Shown here: in pieces, positions 8,251 to 17,425 of the stretch
Layout: the number at the start of each line of letters is the position of its first letter
Numbering within the stretch: the first letter of the stretch is position 1
Assembly: GCF_900116415.1 (NCBI RefSeq)
Contig: NZ_FPAP01000001.1
Span: 1,116,001-1,180,000 of the forward strand
Origin: Chryseobacterium formosense
Lineage (GTDB): Bacteria > Bacteroidota > Bacteroidia > Flavobacteriales > Weeksellaceae
DNA: 64,000 bases
Direction of reading: 5' to 3'
Program-made: the position numbers and the translations under genes
The notes under the pieces: model-generated
What the model saw: the letters and a program-made list of their open reading frames with translations, nothing else
Told to the model about the DNA's origin: nothing
The model's database searches: none

Positions 8251-11200
8251 ACTGATAATTTTTATTGATTAATTCTGAAAAACTGATTTGATGATCTTCG
8301 AGCTCCTGTGAGATCACTTTGAAAACATTTTTCACTTTTTTCTCATTTTTCATCCTGTCGTAATAAGAAACAATCTTTTGGTCTAAAGGATTTTTGTACA
8401 GATTGACCAGTGAAACAAGATTTTCAAGGCTGTCTCCAAAAATTTTTAAATCAGATACAATTTTAATGAGTGCTTCATCATAACTTCCATACTTCTGTAC
8501 ATAATACTCTACTGCCGATTTTTCGGGCTTCTCTGTAGTGTATGTTAGGTATTGCTCTATTGAAACTTCGTTACCGTAGACTTCTCCTTTAGAACCTCTT
8601 TTCAGGTAAAACTCTTTGAACCTGCTTCGTCCGAATTTGTTATTAAGGTTGTTGATCGTGAATATCTTGTTCTGTTCGACTTTATTCAATGAAAGTAATG
8701 CCCCTATCCTATCGAAATTGTCTTTGAATTTGGTCTGGTCAAGAAGAATGAAAGTATCCGAATTGTTGATAATGGAGTCTTTTACAACTGCATTTCCAAT
8801 AATATCATCCAGCTCCTGTGTTACCACAACCGCTTCTCCCCAAAATTTTCTTACCGTTTTATAGAGGTATAAAATATACCCGCCCATCAGTTTACTTGCA
8901 ATGGCTTTCCACGCTTCTTCAATAATCAGAGCTTTGCGCCGGTCTTTTCTCAGTCGCATTTTCTGGATGAACGTATCCATAATGATGAGCGTCACAATTG
9001 GGAAAAGCTTAGGGTTATCTTTCACATTATCGATTTCGAAAACGATAAATGACTCATCAAACAAAGTATTATCAGCACTTTCATTGAGTGTTGTTCCATA
9101 ACGTCCTCCCTTGTAAAAGTCCCTGAGAACAAATAGAAAAGTCCTTAGATTAAACTCTTTTTCGGTAATACTATGCTTCTTATTATTCAGATAAAGAGGA
9201 AGAAACTCATCACAGTAATCATAGAACCCGTTAAAAGAAAGTTCTTTTGCATCAAGCCTTTCTTCCAATTCTTTGATTTTTTTAATGATAGCTTTTCTAA
9301 ACGATTCATTCCAATTTTCTTCTTTTTTGTCCTGTTTAATGATCTCATTGGATTTTATGAGAATCAATTGAGTTTCATTATAAATCCTTCTTCTCTCTTC
9401 ATCACCCAAAGTTTCATAAGCCTCATAAACAGTATAGAATTTTTCATTGTCATAATCTGGATTATTGATATTCTTGTCAGGATGATAGAACTTCAATAGT
9501 TTCCTTCCGGCTTCCTTGATCTCTTCAGAACTTGCATCAAAGGAAATTCCTAAAACATCGTAGTAAGTCCGCTGTTCGTTAACTTCATTCTCATATTGAG
9601 CATAGATATCTTCTTCGTGAATGTTGTATTTATTCAAGTAAAGAATTAGTTCTTCTGAAGTTTTATTCTCATACCATTCGGTTCCCGAATTGAAATACTG
9701 ATGATAATAGGACATCAGCACATTGTCCAATATTGATTTCTGGGCAGATGACATTGACGCATCAGGACCTTGCCAGATAAGGAAGATCAGATTGGTTAAA
9801 AATTCTATTTTCTCAATATTGAACTCTTTCTTATCCATGAGGAAAGGATTCATTGTGATCGGCTTTTCTTCGGTGTACTGAATGTATCTGCCTCCTTTGT
9901 ACTTGCAGGTCCCTGAATAGGAATCTCCGGTATCAACGATAACCACATCATAGTTGTAGGTGAGATACTGTTCAATGATATTGTTCATTAAGAAACTCTT
10001 TCCTGAGCCACTGGGTCCCAGAACAAACTTGTTTCGATTGTTAATTCTGCCAATTTTCATAGGCAGGTCAGCAGGATCTACTTTCAATGGAACACCTTGC
10101 CTGTCCGTAAACCTTAGATAGAAATTGGATTCTTCGTTCACAGGGTAACTCTCTTTAAAAAAAAAACACAAGGCCGCTTCGCTTGTCGTCATAAATAGAT
10201 CGTATTCCCTAAGTTCCGTGGCATTGCCAGGAATAGCAGATCGGAAGAGCTCCAGCTGATTGTAAGCATTCTTGGAAACGATGATTCCCTTCGTGAATAA
10301 TTTGTTTTCGATCATAGATTGGATATTTTCCATCTTTTCCAATGTATCTGCAGAAAATAGAATGGAGAAATGAGCGTTGACAACCAATTGCCCATCTGTG
10401 GCGATGTTATGCAGAAGAGTTTGGATTTCTTCCGCTATAATGGCATTGGACGGAGAGTTATTTGCTGCACCTTCGTGCTTTTTCTTTTTCTTGTTGAGTT
10501 CTCTCTGTTGTTGTGCCTGAAGAGGAATCGTAATCACCTGATTATAAATGATGGTTTCATAGTCCTCCAATTCATTGATGAATGTAAAATTATCAACAGC
10601 AGTTTCTGATGCTGCACCATTTCCTCCAAGTATAGAATAAGGCTCTATTTCAGAAGGCAGATCAATATTTTCAACATCGACATAGGAAATATTCTTAACG
10701 AATTTATTTCCTATCTGCAGATATTCATTGGTTGATTTGATATTATCAAAACTTGGTATGTCAGAAAACTGCATTGACAATACACAGGAAATGTAATGTT
10801 CAAAATCTTTTTCAAACAAAAATTGTGGCTCGCAGTCATTTTGCTGTAAAAGCATAAATACCTTTTGGCATTTATCACGAAGCTCTTTATAACTCTTGTC
10901 AGAGAAATGGTAGTGCTTCATTTTCTTTTTCAGCTTATCATCCACAATATCTGTAAAAAGAAGTATTGTCTCAATAGTTTTAAAAAGTCGCCCTTCAAAA
11001 TGTTCTGAGTATTTCTGCTGTAGAAATTGGTTCGACTCTTCAGCAGTGTATTTTTTCTTTGAAAAGAAATCGAGTTTCTGAACGATTCTACCCTCTCCTA
11101 TAATGGCTACAACCTGATTTAAAACCGTATGGAAGTTCAGATAATTGTCAGGATCTGCCGAATACTGCTCAACAGGATTTTTTATTTTGATTCCGATAAT

Positions 11201-11308
11201 AGGATTTCCGTATTGTCCAAATAAAACATCAAAATCCCATCCGAAGATCTTGCCATAATCATAGCCGATAAATGGGATATCAAATGCCTGTTTCTTTATG
11301 TTCGTCAT
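8237..11308 (-). CDS. traG: TraG conjugation ATPase (VirB4-like) carrying an inserted DnaJ J-domain
   Basis: TraG powers assembly of the conjugative channel. Using ATG 11308 the protein has 1023 residues; the two-codon extension to TTG 11314 is less likely. Residues 1-400 form the VirB4-type N-terminal region, Walker A GPSGSGKS lies at 431-438, and Walker B ALIIEEAW at 793-800, followed by the VVTQELDDI segment typical of this ATPase class. Inserted between the Walker motifs, at residues about 582-646, is a J-domain: YYDVLGI, the HPD triad at 609-611 (DNA 9476-9484), FYTVYEAYETLGD and RRRIYN. Charged helical linkers flank it. This makes the protein roughly 150-200 residues longer than I expect for the family. 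No DnaK partner gene is nearby. Confidence 0.92.
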   Translation of the reverse strand: MTNIKKQAFDIPFIGYDYGKIFGWDFDVLFGQYGNPIIGIKIKNPVEQYSADPDNYLNFHTVLNQVVAIIGEGRIVQKLDFFSKKKYTAEESNQFLQQKYSEHFEGRLFKTIETILLFTDIVDDKLKKKMKHYHFSDKSYKELRDKCQKVFMLLQQNDCEPQFLFEKDFEHYISCVLSMQFSDIPSFDNIKSTNEYLQIGNKFVKNISYVDVENIDLPSEIEPYSILGGNGAASETAVDNFTFINELEDYETIIYNQVITIPLQAQQQRELNKKKKKHEGAANNSPSNAIIAEEIQTLLHNIATDGQLVVNAHFSILFSADTLEKMENIQSMIENKLFTKGIIVSKNAYNQLELFRSAIPGNATELREYDLFMTTSEAALCFFFKESYPVNEESNFYLRFTDRQGVPLKVDPADLPMKIGRINNRNKFVLGPSGSGKSFLMNNIIEQYLTYNYDVVIVDTGDSYSGTCKYKGGRYIQYTEEKPITMNPFLMDKKEFNIEKIEFLTNLIFLIWQGPDASMSSAQKSILDNVLMSYYHQYFNSGTEWYENKTSEELILYLNKYNIHEEDIYAQYENEVNEQRTYYDVLGISFDASSEEIKEAGRKLLKFYHPDKNINNPDYDNEKFYTVYEAYETLGDEERRRIYNETQLILIKSNEIIKQDKKEENWNESFRKAIIKKIKELEERLDAKELSFNGFYDYCDEFLPLYLNNKKHSITEKEFNLRTFLFVLRDFYKGGRYGTTLNESADNTLFDESFIVFEIDNVKDNPKLFPIVTLIIMDTFIQKMRLRKDRRKALIIEEAWKAIASKLMGGYILYLYKTVRKFWGEAVVVTQELDDIIGNAVVKDSIINNSDTFILLDQTKFKDNFDRIGALLSLNKVEQNKIFTINNLNNKFGRSRFKEFYLKRGSKGEVYGNEVSIEQYLTYTTEKPEKSAVEYYVQKYGSYDEALIKIVSDLKIFGDSLENLVSLVNLYKNPLDQKIVSYYDRMKNEKKVKNVFKVISQELEDHQISFSELINKNYQYEKV

Positions 11309-11594
11309 AATCAAAAAGTCTTTTATTGTTTATTTTTTTTGGAAAAATCAAAACTTGGTTGAAGTTTTTGGTCTTAGAATACAATCCATATTTCTCCTGT
11401 CTTTTGAAAATGAGATAAACTCCTCCTCCTGTTACTACAAGTCCTAATAAAGATCCCACCAAGCCGAACTTGGATAATATCAGTGCTGCGATAACTCCTA
11501 CTCCGATAACACCCAATGCGTAAAAGATGTATTTCCCTTTAAGTCCGAAGAATACAAGGGGTTTTTTAAGCCCCTTGTAGAGATAAAACCCCAT
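11280..11594 (-). CDS. traF: Conjugative transposon protein TraF (DUF4133 type)
   Basis: The 104-residue protein has a basic YKGLKKPL segment near the start, two transmembrane helices in a hairpin (about residues 25-44 and 46-63) and a hydrophilic tail. This is the TraF/VirB3-like layout; such proteins associate with the VirB4 ATPase. The ATG at 11594 lies 1 bp after the traE stop and is preferred to the in-frame TTG at 11603. The 3' end overlaps the traG start by 29 bp, so translation is probably coupled to the ATPase. Confidence 0.85.
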   Translation of the reverse strand: MGFYLYKGLKKPLVFFGLKGKYIFYALGVIGVGVIAALILSKFGLVGSLLGLVVTGGGVYLIFKRQEKYGLYSKTKNFNQVLIFPKKINNKRLFDYDEHKETGI

Positions 11595-11595
11595 T

Positions 11596-11991
11596 CTAAG
11601 CAAAGAATGCTGTTACGAATTCCGGAACTACGAGTAAGAAAATCATAGCACCTCCATAGCCCAAAATCTCTTTGTTGACATCCTGGTCGCCATTCGTCCA
11701 TTTGTTATACACTCTCAGACCGCCGATGAAACCGACCAGTCCTCCCACTGCTTTCAGGATCAGCTTAATTGGATCCCAATAATCCTTGATATCGTTAGCT
11801 GCATTGGAAATTGCTGTTGCACCACCCTGTGCAAATGCAGGAGTAAAAGCAAGGAGTATTACACAAGCGGTTAATAACTTTTTAACCATCTGATGACGTT
11901 TAGATTTGTCGTTCATAATAATTGAAGATTTATGTTTAGAATTCTGTTTATTTTGCTTAGAATTAGGCATAGAGGATGTGCTATCCGCCAT
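11596..11991 (-). CDS. traE: Conjugative transposon protein TraE (DUF4134 type, VirB2-like)
   Basis: A 131-residue protein with a hydrophilic N-terminus, a signal-like segment (about residues 37-55, ending PAFAQ), and two further membrane helices separated by a short polar loop (about 77-93 and 112-130). TraE proteins are small, pilin-like (VirB2-type) subunits processed after a signal sequence. An internal ATG at 11916 would give a 106-residue form with a more conventional signal peptide; both starts are open and I cannot decide between them. It is the first tra gene of the tightly packed traE-traF-traG set. Confidence 0.8.
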   Translation of the reverse strand: MADSTSSMPNSKQNKQNSKHKSSIIMNDKSKRHQMVKKLLTACVILLAFTPAFAQGGATAISNAANDIKDYWDPIKLILKAVGGLVGFIGGLRVYNKWTNGDQDVNKEILGYGGAMIFLLVVPEFVTAFFA

Positions 11992-12035
11992 TTATTGTCG
12001 GATCATTTTTAATGTGAAAAGTTCTGATTAATCTC

Positions 12036-12581
12036 TTAGATCATCGATTGATAGACCTTGTAGCCGTCACGGTTGGAGAGAACCTGAACGTTGGTTTCAG
12101 CGAGGTTTAGAAAGTTCTTAAACTGTTTATGATAGGAATAACGATTAAGAGAATTTGTCTCTTTATTTTCCTCATGCTGACCATCTTGAGTTTGTATGGA
12201 ATCAAGATCTGCAGTTTCGTTTTTATTTATTTCTACTGATTTTTCTATAATTTGTGGAGCAGTATTAAAGTCATCAATATCCTGCTCCGATTCGAACTTC
12301 TTTCGAAAGTGTTCAAGATCACGGATTTCATCCTGCTCATCCTGACTAACGGAAGAAAGGTCTTTCTTATTGAAAGAACTAGGGGTATTGATATTTTCCA
12401 CATCATCGATTCCAACTTGTTGTATTTCGTTTTTGTCTTTTTCTGAAAATTCCATCAGGGAATACTCTTCAGTTTCTTCCGGTCTTCCAGAATTATCTTT
12501 TTTCAGAAAAAGATCGTAGACCATATTGCCTGCGTAATAAAGCAGATAAACGGCTATGATAGTGGTAATTATTTTGATCAT
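12036..12581 (-). CDS. Membrane-anchored acidic protein, TraD-like by position
   Basis: A 181-residue protein with one N-terminal transmembrane helix (residues 4-24) and a long acidic, Asp/Glu/Gln/Asn-rich cytoplasmic or periplasmic region of low complexity. A short better-ordered C-terminus ends in NLAETNVQVLSNRDGYKVYQ. No catalytic motif is visible. The gene between a ParA protein and traE in Bacteroidota conjugative elements is often called traD, but the sequence alone does not prove homology. It begins 20 bp after the parA-like stop codon. Confidence 0.65.
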   Translation of the reverse strand: MIKIITTIIAVYLLYYAGNMVYDLFLKKDNSGRPEETEEYSLMEFSEKDKNEIQQVGIDDVENINTPSSFNKKDLSSVSQDEQDEIRDLEHFRKKFESEQDIDDFNTAPQIIEKSVEINKNETADLDSIQTQDGQHEENKETNSLNRYSYHKQFKNFLNLAETNVQVLSNRDGYKVYQSMI

Positions 12582-12601
12582 CTTTAGTAAAGTATTTGTG
12601 G

Positions 12602-13252
12602 TTATAAAGTAATTTCAAGGCAATTATTAATGTGATCTATTATTTCTGCGAATGGAGTTTTAACAGCATATTTTTGTTCATAGGTCAGTTTCCTTGTATC
12701 AAGGATTTGGAGACAATTTCTTTTGTATACAGGACTTTTCAGTAAGATTCCATACCTGCTGATTTCAGCATCCATTCCTTCCTGGTTCAGGTATTTATAG
12801 CCTTTATCATATTTTGAGCGAATGAATATCCTTTCTGCCTGACTTTCCAGTAGACCCAGAAAATTGATGAAGACCAGTGTTGATTTAGCGGACACATTTG
12901 AATATTCAAAAGGAATGACAATGAAATCGCTGTAAATCAGAAGGTCGCTGTATTTCACATCCAACGTTCCTGCTAGGTCAAAAATGTTGATCTCATCGCT
13001 CTCTTTCAGTTTAATTAAGCTTTCAAAATCAGAGTATGGCTGTTTGTTATCTTCCTCGATGATTTCTACATCGTATAGTTTTGGGATATCGAGCAATTCG
13101 TCTTCTTTCCACTTATGGTAAAATGACTTCTGAAAATCGAAATCGAAAACATTGACTTTTCTCTTTGAAATAGCAGAAACATAATTCGAAAAAGCAATGG
13201 CAAGTGTTGTTTTTCCGGTTCCCCCTTTCTGTGTTGCAAAAGTGATTATCAT
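12602..13252 (-). CDS. ParA-family ATPase of the conjugative module (TraA-like)
   Basis: A 216-residue ParA/MinD-type ATPase. The deviant Walker A motif KGGTGKTT is at residues 9-16, with the signature Lys at position 9, and the switch region NIFDLAGTLD lies at about residues 90-99. Related proteins in CTnDOT-type elements (TraA) and plasmids position or segregate DNA or transfer complexes. Here it lies between the relaxase genes and the tra genes in the same orientation. No ParB partner is evident next to it. The ATG at 13252 immediately precedes the conserved MIITFATQKGG start, so the start is secure. Confidence 0.88.
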   Translation of the reverse strand: MIITFATQKGGTGKTTLAIAFSNYVSAISKRKVNVFDFDFQKSFYHKWKEDELLDIPKLYDVEIIEEDNKQPYSDFESLIKLKESDEINIFDLAGTLDVKYSDLLIYSDFIVIPFEYSNVSAKSTLVFINFLGLLESQAERIFIRSKYDKGYKYLNQEGMDAEISRYGILLKSPVYKRNCLQILDTRKLTYEQKYAVKTPFAEIIDHINNCLEITL

Positions 13253-13288
13253 AATTCAAACTTTAAATAATTTCACATTACATTTTAC

Positions 13289-14752
13289 TTACATTCTTCT
13301 TTTTTTTCTTCGTTTTTTAAGTTCATTCTCTGCAGGATCTTTTGTCATCCCTGAGCTTTTTGTCAGCTCAAAAAACAGTTCGTTTAGAACTCTGCTCAAT
13401 TCATTTTTTCCTTTGGTTTCTCTATGCTGAGCTGTTTGTAACTGAGGATTCAGGAATTCCTGATATTTTTTTTCTCCAATCATCGGTTTTAATTCTCCGA
13501 TATAGTGAAGCCTTGAATGAATGACGTAATATTTCCCATCTTCTGATTTGACAATATTGACATCTTCTTTATTTTGAGTTTTCAGATATTCTTTTACATC
13601 ATTTTTGACAGCATAAAGCGTCTGCTTATTTTTTAGCTTTTTATTCTCAAAAAGCATAAAATCCTTTACTTCATCTTCCCTACACTGGTTTCCCAAAAAT
13701 CTTTGCAATATTCTTTTGCTTTCATAATTTGGAATATTGTAATCTTTAAGACTTTCAAACAGTCTCTTATCCATTTTATCAGAAGTAAATTCGAACAGTT
13801 CTTTCATCTTCATTATTTCGCTCCCTTTATAGACTGCACCTGTTTTATGATCAATGACTGTGTAACCAAAAGGTTGATTTTTGTCTTTATGATGAAAAAC
13901 CAAGTCGACACCAAATACATCTTTCAGTTTCTTCTGAATCTCACTTACGAATTCAATCTTTGGTATCCAATTATCTTTTTTCTTTTCTTCCGGAAGCATT
14001 GCTTCCTGTTTCCTAAAATCCTCAACTTTGAAAACCTTATTGGAGTAATTTGTTTTATATTTTGAAAAGATAGCTGTAAGCTGTCTCGCTCGGCTACCAT
14101 TTTTTTTGTTTTTAAAAACAAGCTGGCCGCCTGAAAATATTTTCTGAACAACTCCATTTTTTAAAATCTTAAAAAATTCTTCATCATTTACGTTTTTGCT
14201 CAACTTAAAACCATTTCTATCAAGTAGGGTTTCTAACTGATGGAGACAACTTATTTTGTAATTCAGTAGCTTCTTCAACTCTTCCTCTGAACTTATTCCA
14301 TAAAGCTTTTCCAAAGTATTGCCTAATGCTTTTTGAGCTTTCAGTTTCTCGTAGCTGTCATCAATCTTCTTTCCGGTCAGCTTGTCGACTCGGGTCGTAA
14401 CGATATGGATGTGATTGTTCTCAGTATCATTATGAAAAACAACAATGAAAGGCTGTTTTCCATATCCCAATTCATCCATAAAATCTTCTGCAATTTTGGT
14501 AAGCTCTTCTTTGGAGTTTTCTGTGAACTTTGTTGATATTGTTGTGTGAAACTGTGGCTTCTGTACTTTTTTATTTCCATAAGAAATAGCTTTCAAATAA
14601 TCTCGGACTTGCTGTTTATCGCTGTCTTCATTAATAAAAGATGGAAAGTTCTTCAACAACATCAACTTTCCCTTTCCCTTTTCGATCTTCTTGTCGTTGT
14701 AATTGACTCCTGGAAAATCATGTCCCGCAGCATCCATAATCTTGACGATCAT
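13289..14752 (-). CDS. mobB: Relaxase MobB (MOBP-like)
   Basis: A 487-residue relaxase that would nick oriT and lead the transferred strand. The N-terminal 130 residues hold the catalytic domain: a Tyr at about residue 18 (GVNYNDKKI) is the likely nicking residue, FHTTIST at 68-74 is motif II-like, and the metal-binding HNDTENNHIHIV (His 107, 114 and 116) is motif III. The rest is Lys-rich and helical, probably for DNA or coupling-protein contacts. The start codon overlaps the mobA stop in a 4-bp ATGA arrangement. The 3' end is very basic (a run of Lys/Arg). Confidence 0.9.
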   Translation of the reverse strand: MIVKIMDAAGHDFPGVNYNDKKIEKGKGKLMLLKNFPSFINEDSDKQQVRDYLKAISYGNKKVQKPQFHTTISTKFTENSKEELTKIAEDFMDELGYGKQPFIVVFHNDTENNHIHIVTTRVDKLTGKKIDDSYEKLKAQKALGNTLEKLYGISSEEELKKLLNYKISCLHQLETLLDRNGFKLSKNVNDEEFFKILKNGVVQKIFSGGQLVFKNKKNGSRARQLTAIFSKYKTNYSNKVFKVEDFRKQEAMLPEEKKKDNWIPKIEFVSEIQKKLKDVFGVDLVFHHKDKNQPFGYTVIDHKTGAVYKGSEIMKMKELFEFTSDKMDKRLFESLKDYNIPNYESKRILQRFLGNQCREDEVKDFMLFENKKLKNKQTLYAVKNDVKEYLKTQNKEDVNIVKSEDGKYYVIHSRLHYIGELKPMIGEKKYQEFLNPQLQTAQHRETKGKNELSRVLNELFFELTKSSGMTKDPAENELKKRRKKRRM

Positions 14753-15099
14753 TTGGACAGAAGAGTATAGATATTTTCGAATATTTTATTTTGTCGCTCT
14801 TTTAATATTATAATTTCTGACAGCTTATCTAAAAAATCATCTAACTCTTTTTTAGCAATAAATTTTTGAGCATTCACAATTCTGGCAACTTGATTAATGT
14901 TTGTTTCAATCTTTACAAAAACATTATCCTGCTTTTCAATAAATTTCAGTACTCTCTTTCTTTCATCATCCAGAATTCTACTCTCGACAGAATTAATAAT
15001 TAAACTGGTTAAGGAGATTTTTTTCTCAGTACATACTTTTTTCCAATTTTCCTTCCTGCTGCAAGAAATTCTAATTTTGACGTAATCTTTATTTTCCAA
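14749..15099 (-). CDS. mobA: MobA/MobC-type relaxosome accessory protein
   Basis: A 116-residue protein with an N-terminal ribbon-helix-helix-like segment (YVKIRISCSRKENWK... then a helix) and a helical C-terminus, the normal layout of relaxosome accessory proteins that bind oriT and help load the relaxase. It is directly coupled to mobB by a 4-bp overlap. The start is non-standard: no ATG is available and the frame opens with TTG at 15099. The expected oriT should lie close to this gene, but only 12 bp separate it from the upstream gene, so oriT is not identified. Confidence 0.8.
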   Translation of the reverse strand: MENKDYVKIRISCSRKENWKKVCTEKKISLTSLIINSVESRILDDERKRVLKFIEKQDNVFVKIETNINQVARIVNAQKFIAKKELDDFLDKLSEIIILKERQNKIFENIYTLLSK

Positions 15100-15111
15100 A
15101 ATTCTCTTATA

Positions 15112-15924
15112 TTATTCTACGACATTCAAGTAATTAATCGGAAATGTTGTCATCCCTTTTATGGTTCCACTAAATTTCTCAATCTGGTTTTTCCACAAGA
15201 GAAGGTGAAAATCCACGTTAGTTAATGAAATAATGCCTTGCTCTACCTCGAAAGAATTTCCATTTGAGCTTCCGCTAACCAAAATATTGTTTATTGATCC
15301 TACACTACCATCCGACATAAAACCTAAATCACTCAATGGTTTTGATAGATTCAACATGGCATAATTTGAGTTAACAGGCATCGAACAATTGATGCTGATA
15401 TCTAGGTAGCCGATTGTTCCCACTCGTCGAGCATTAATCTGTCCGGTTATTCCGAGACCTGATGTGCCAAGTCTATAAATTTTTGTTGACAATGTATGCT
15501 GACGAGGATTTGTAGGAAATGGTAGATAATCATTCCACGACGTTTGTTCAGTAATAGAATTAAGAGCAAGATTTTCGTCTAAAATGATAAGAGCGTCATA
15601 GAATCTTGGTTCCTTATACATCTGATTCCAGATCATTCCATTAAAAAAGTAATAGCCTTCATCAACAACATGTATAACTTGACCCGACAAATTTGTTGCT
15701 GCTTGAGTAACATATACAATTGCACCTTTTTGCAGCACTGAATAATTTTTATTTGCAAGCTGATTACCTGTAATTTTTGGCGCTATTATACCATCAAAAT
15801 GATTGCTTACATCAGGTTTTCCTACGACCTCCAACGTTGAATTTGGTGTCTGTGTGTTAATTCCGACCTGAGAATGGAATTGTATATAAATAAGAATTAT
15901 AAAAAAATAAAATAATCTTTTCAT
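15112..15924 (-). CDS. Secreted protein with VGINT-x-TP-x-STLEV repeat start (surface/fibre-like)
   Basis: A 270-residue protein with signal peptide (MKRLFYFFIILIYIQFHSQ) followed at once by VGINTQTPNSTLEVVG. That motif is common at the start of Bacteroidota surface and tail-fibre-like proteins, and the remainder looks beta-rich with Gly/Asn/Ser turns. No enzymatic motif and no T9SS sorting domain are seen. It lies only 12 bp upstream of mobA in the same direction, so it is either co-transcribed with the mob genes or a cargo gene inserted next to them. The function is unknown; adhesion or mating-pair stabilisation is only a guess. Confidence 0.75.
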   Translation of the reverse strand: MKRLFYFFIILIYIQFHSQVGINTQTPNSTLEVVGKPDVSNHFDGIIAPKITGNQLANKNYSVLQKGAIVYVTQAATNLSGQVIHVVDEGYYFFNGMIWNQMYKEPRFYDALIILDENLALNSITEQTSWNDYLPFPTNPRQHTLSTKIYRLGTSGLGITGQINARRVGTIGYLDISINCSMPVNSNYAMLNLSKPLSDLGFMSDGSVGSINNILVSGSSNGNSFEVEQGIISLTNVDFHLLLWKNQIEKFSGTIKGMTTFPINYLNVVE

Positions 15925-17017
15925 TTGTTTTTTGATTAAAATTTCTATTGCAAAATTGGGGCATAAAGATCACGAAAACAATAGTTTACGAGAGACTAAG
16001 ATGTGATACTGTTAATATGAAACAATCTAGATTTTGAGAAAATTAAATAAGAATAAAATGGATTATTTTGGAAGCCTAAAACAAATTCATAAAAAAGAAA
16101 AACAAGTTTCGCCGTTTTTCCAACCCTTTGATAAAGGGCAAGAAAGTCTTTGATACCTAAATTTGAAAAATTTGTGGGTACAAAGGCACATCTTGCCATT
16201 AACATCGGTAGTTGCTATGTAAATTCTAATTTGAAAAATCGAATCAGAAGTATTTATAATACATGGTAATCAACGTGTATATCATATAACTTTTTCAATT
16301 TCTCACATGAGAAATATGAGAAATATGTCAAATTATTTTTTTATTAGTTTACTTGAGTATATTTAACGAAGGTCAATCTTATGCTTTGGATTTTATTACG
16401 TAGGTCAATAAAAACCCACCTCTATTTTACACAGGTCGATAAAAATTAGTTGGTTAATCACATAACGCAATGGATCCTATTAAAGAAATATGTACATTGT
16501 TAAGGAGATGATCAAATGAAAAATCCGATAAATCTATGGATCGTGATGTTACGGAAATAGAAAACACTATGAGTTTTAATTTGTAAAGGTGGGAAGCTCT
16601 AGATGTTCATAATAAGAAAGTTCAGACTAATTCTAAATCTTGAAAAAAGAAGTAGTTGTAAAAACAATTATCTTGAAATGGTAAAGAAAATAGCGAGATG
16701 ATGCAGTATCAAGATTTATTTCATAATGTAAAGAATCGAATTTGTCTATTGAATAATATAAACTACCAACTTTGCTAAAAACTATCTTCGAAGGTATAGC
16801 AAAAAAACATCAAAACTCTTTGAAGGTACGCAGTATTGGTAAATTTAACATTAGAGAATAAGTATTATATGAAAATACAATATGCCATGTATAAAAATTT
16901 GGTTTCTTAAATAGTGGCCAGTTCATATTAATGAAAGTATGCTTTTAGATCATCATTTTTAATTTCAAATCTACGATATTACAACAGATCACTGTAAGAC
17001 AAATTACTTATTGTAAA
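15925..17017. other. 1.1-kb non-coding stretch in the conjugative element
   Basis: No convincing gene is seen here: a 69-codon minus-strand frame at 15996-16205 has no recognisable features. The stretch is very AT-rich. It contains three spaced GGTCAAT/GGTCGAT repeats (described separately) and a short ATGAGAAAT duplication near 16305-16327. It could hold regulatory DNA or the missing oriT, but nothing in it proves this. Confidence 0.5.
16371..16440. repeat. Three direct repeats (GGTCAATaaaa-like) at about 31-bp spacing
   Basis: GGTCAAT at 16371-16377, GGTCAAT at 16403-16409 and GGTCGAT at 16434-16440 are spaced 32 and 31 bp apart. The last two are followed by the same AAAAA run, and all three are preceded by a similar A/C/G-rich triplet. 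About three helical turns separate the copies, which would place bound proteins on one DNA face. They may be binding sites of an element-encoded regulator or part of oriT; no evidence distinguishes these. Confidence 0.45.
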
Positions 17018-17416
17018 TTATCGGCTAATAGAAACAACCCTCAAATTGCCAAATTTTCGTTTAACTTCGTTTTTATCAGTATCAATTTTATAGAGTTCAG
17101 CGGGCATTAGCTTATCAGTCAAATTACTACCATCAACAACAATTGTAACTCTATCCTTTTTTTCAGCTTTGCTAAAGGTCTTGTTATCAGTAAAGCCAAA
17201 AATAAATGTACTGTAACTGTCCTGTGGCATATTCGGGATTATTCTCAACATTTTAATATTTGGAATACTATCAAGAAATTTATTTATACTTAGCCCTTCG
17301 TATAATTTGGAAGATTTCTTTACTTTTTCTATTTGTATTTTACCATTAAGATCTAGCTCTTGTGAATAAAATAACAAGGAAGAAAGAAGCGAAAAGATAA
17401 TTAATATTGATCTCAT
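17018..17416 (-). CDS. Small secreted protein of the ferredoxin-JAMM cassette
   Basis: A 132-residue protein with signal peptide (residues 1-19, ending FYSQ) and a mature part that is basic and predicted mixed alpha/beta. It has no cysteines and no recognised motif. It is the last gene of a three-gene transcription unit, 9 bp after the ferredoxin-JAMM fusion gene. In toxin-type cassettes this position is often an immunity gene, and a periplasmic location would fit protection against an incoming secreted effector, but this is inference only. Confidence 0.75.
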   Translation of the reverse strand: MRSILIIFSLLSSLLFYSQELDLNGKIQIEKVKKSSKLYEGLSINKFLDSIPNIKMLRIIPNMPQDSYSTFIFGFTDNKTFSKAEKKDRVTIVVDGSNLTDKLMPAELYKIDTDKNEVKRKFGNLRVVSISR

Positions 17417-17425
17417 AGTTTTAAA

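Noticed and set aside
15996..16205. 69-codon minus-strand frame
   Set aside because: No domain, no start context and not protein-like; lies in an AT-rich gap.
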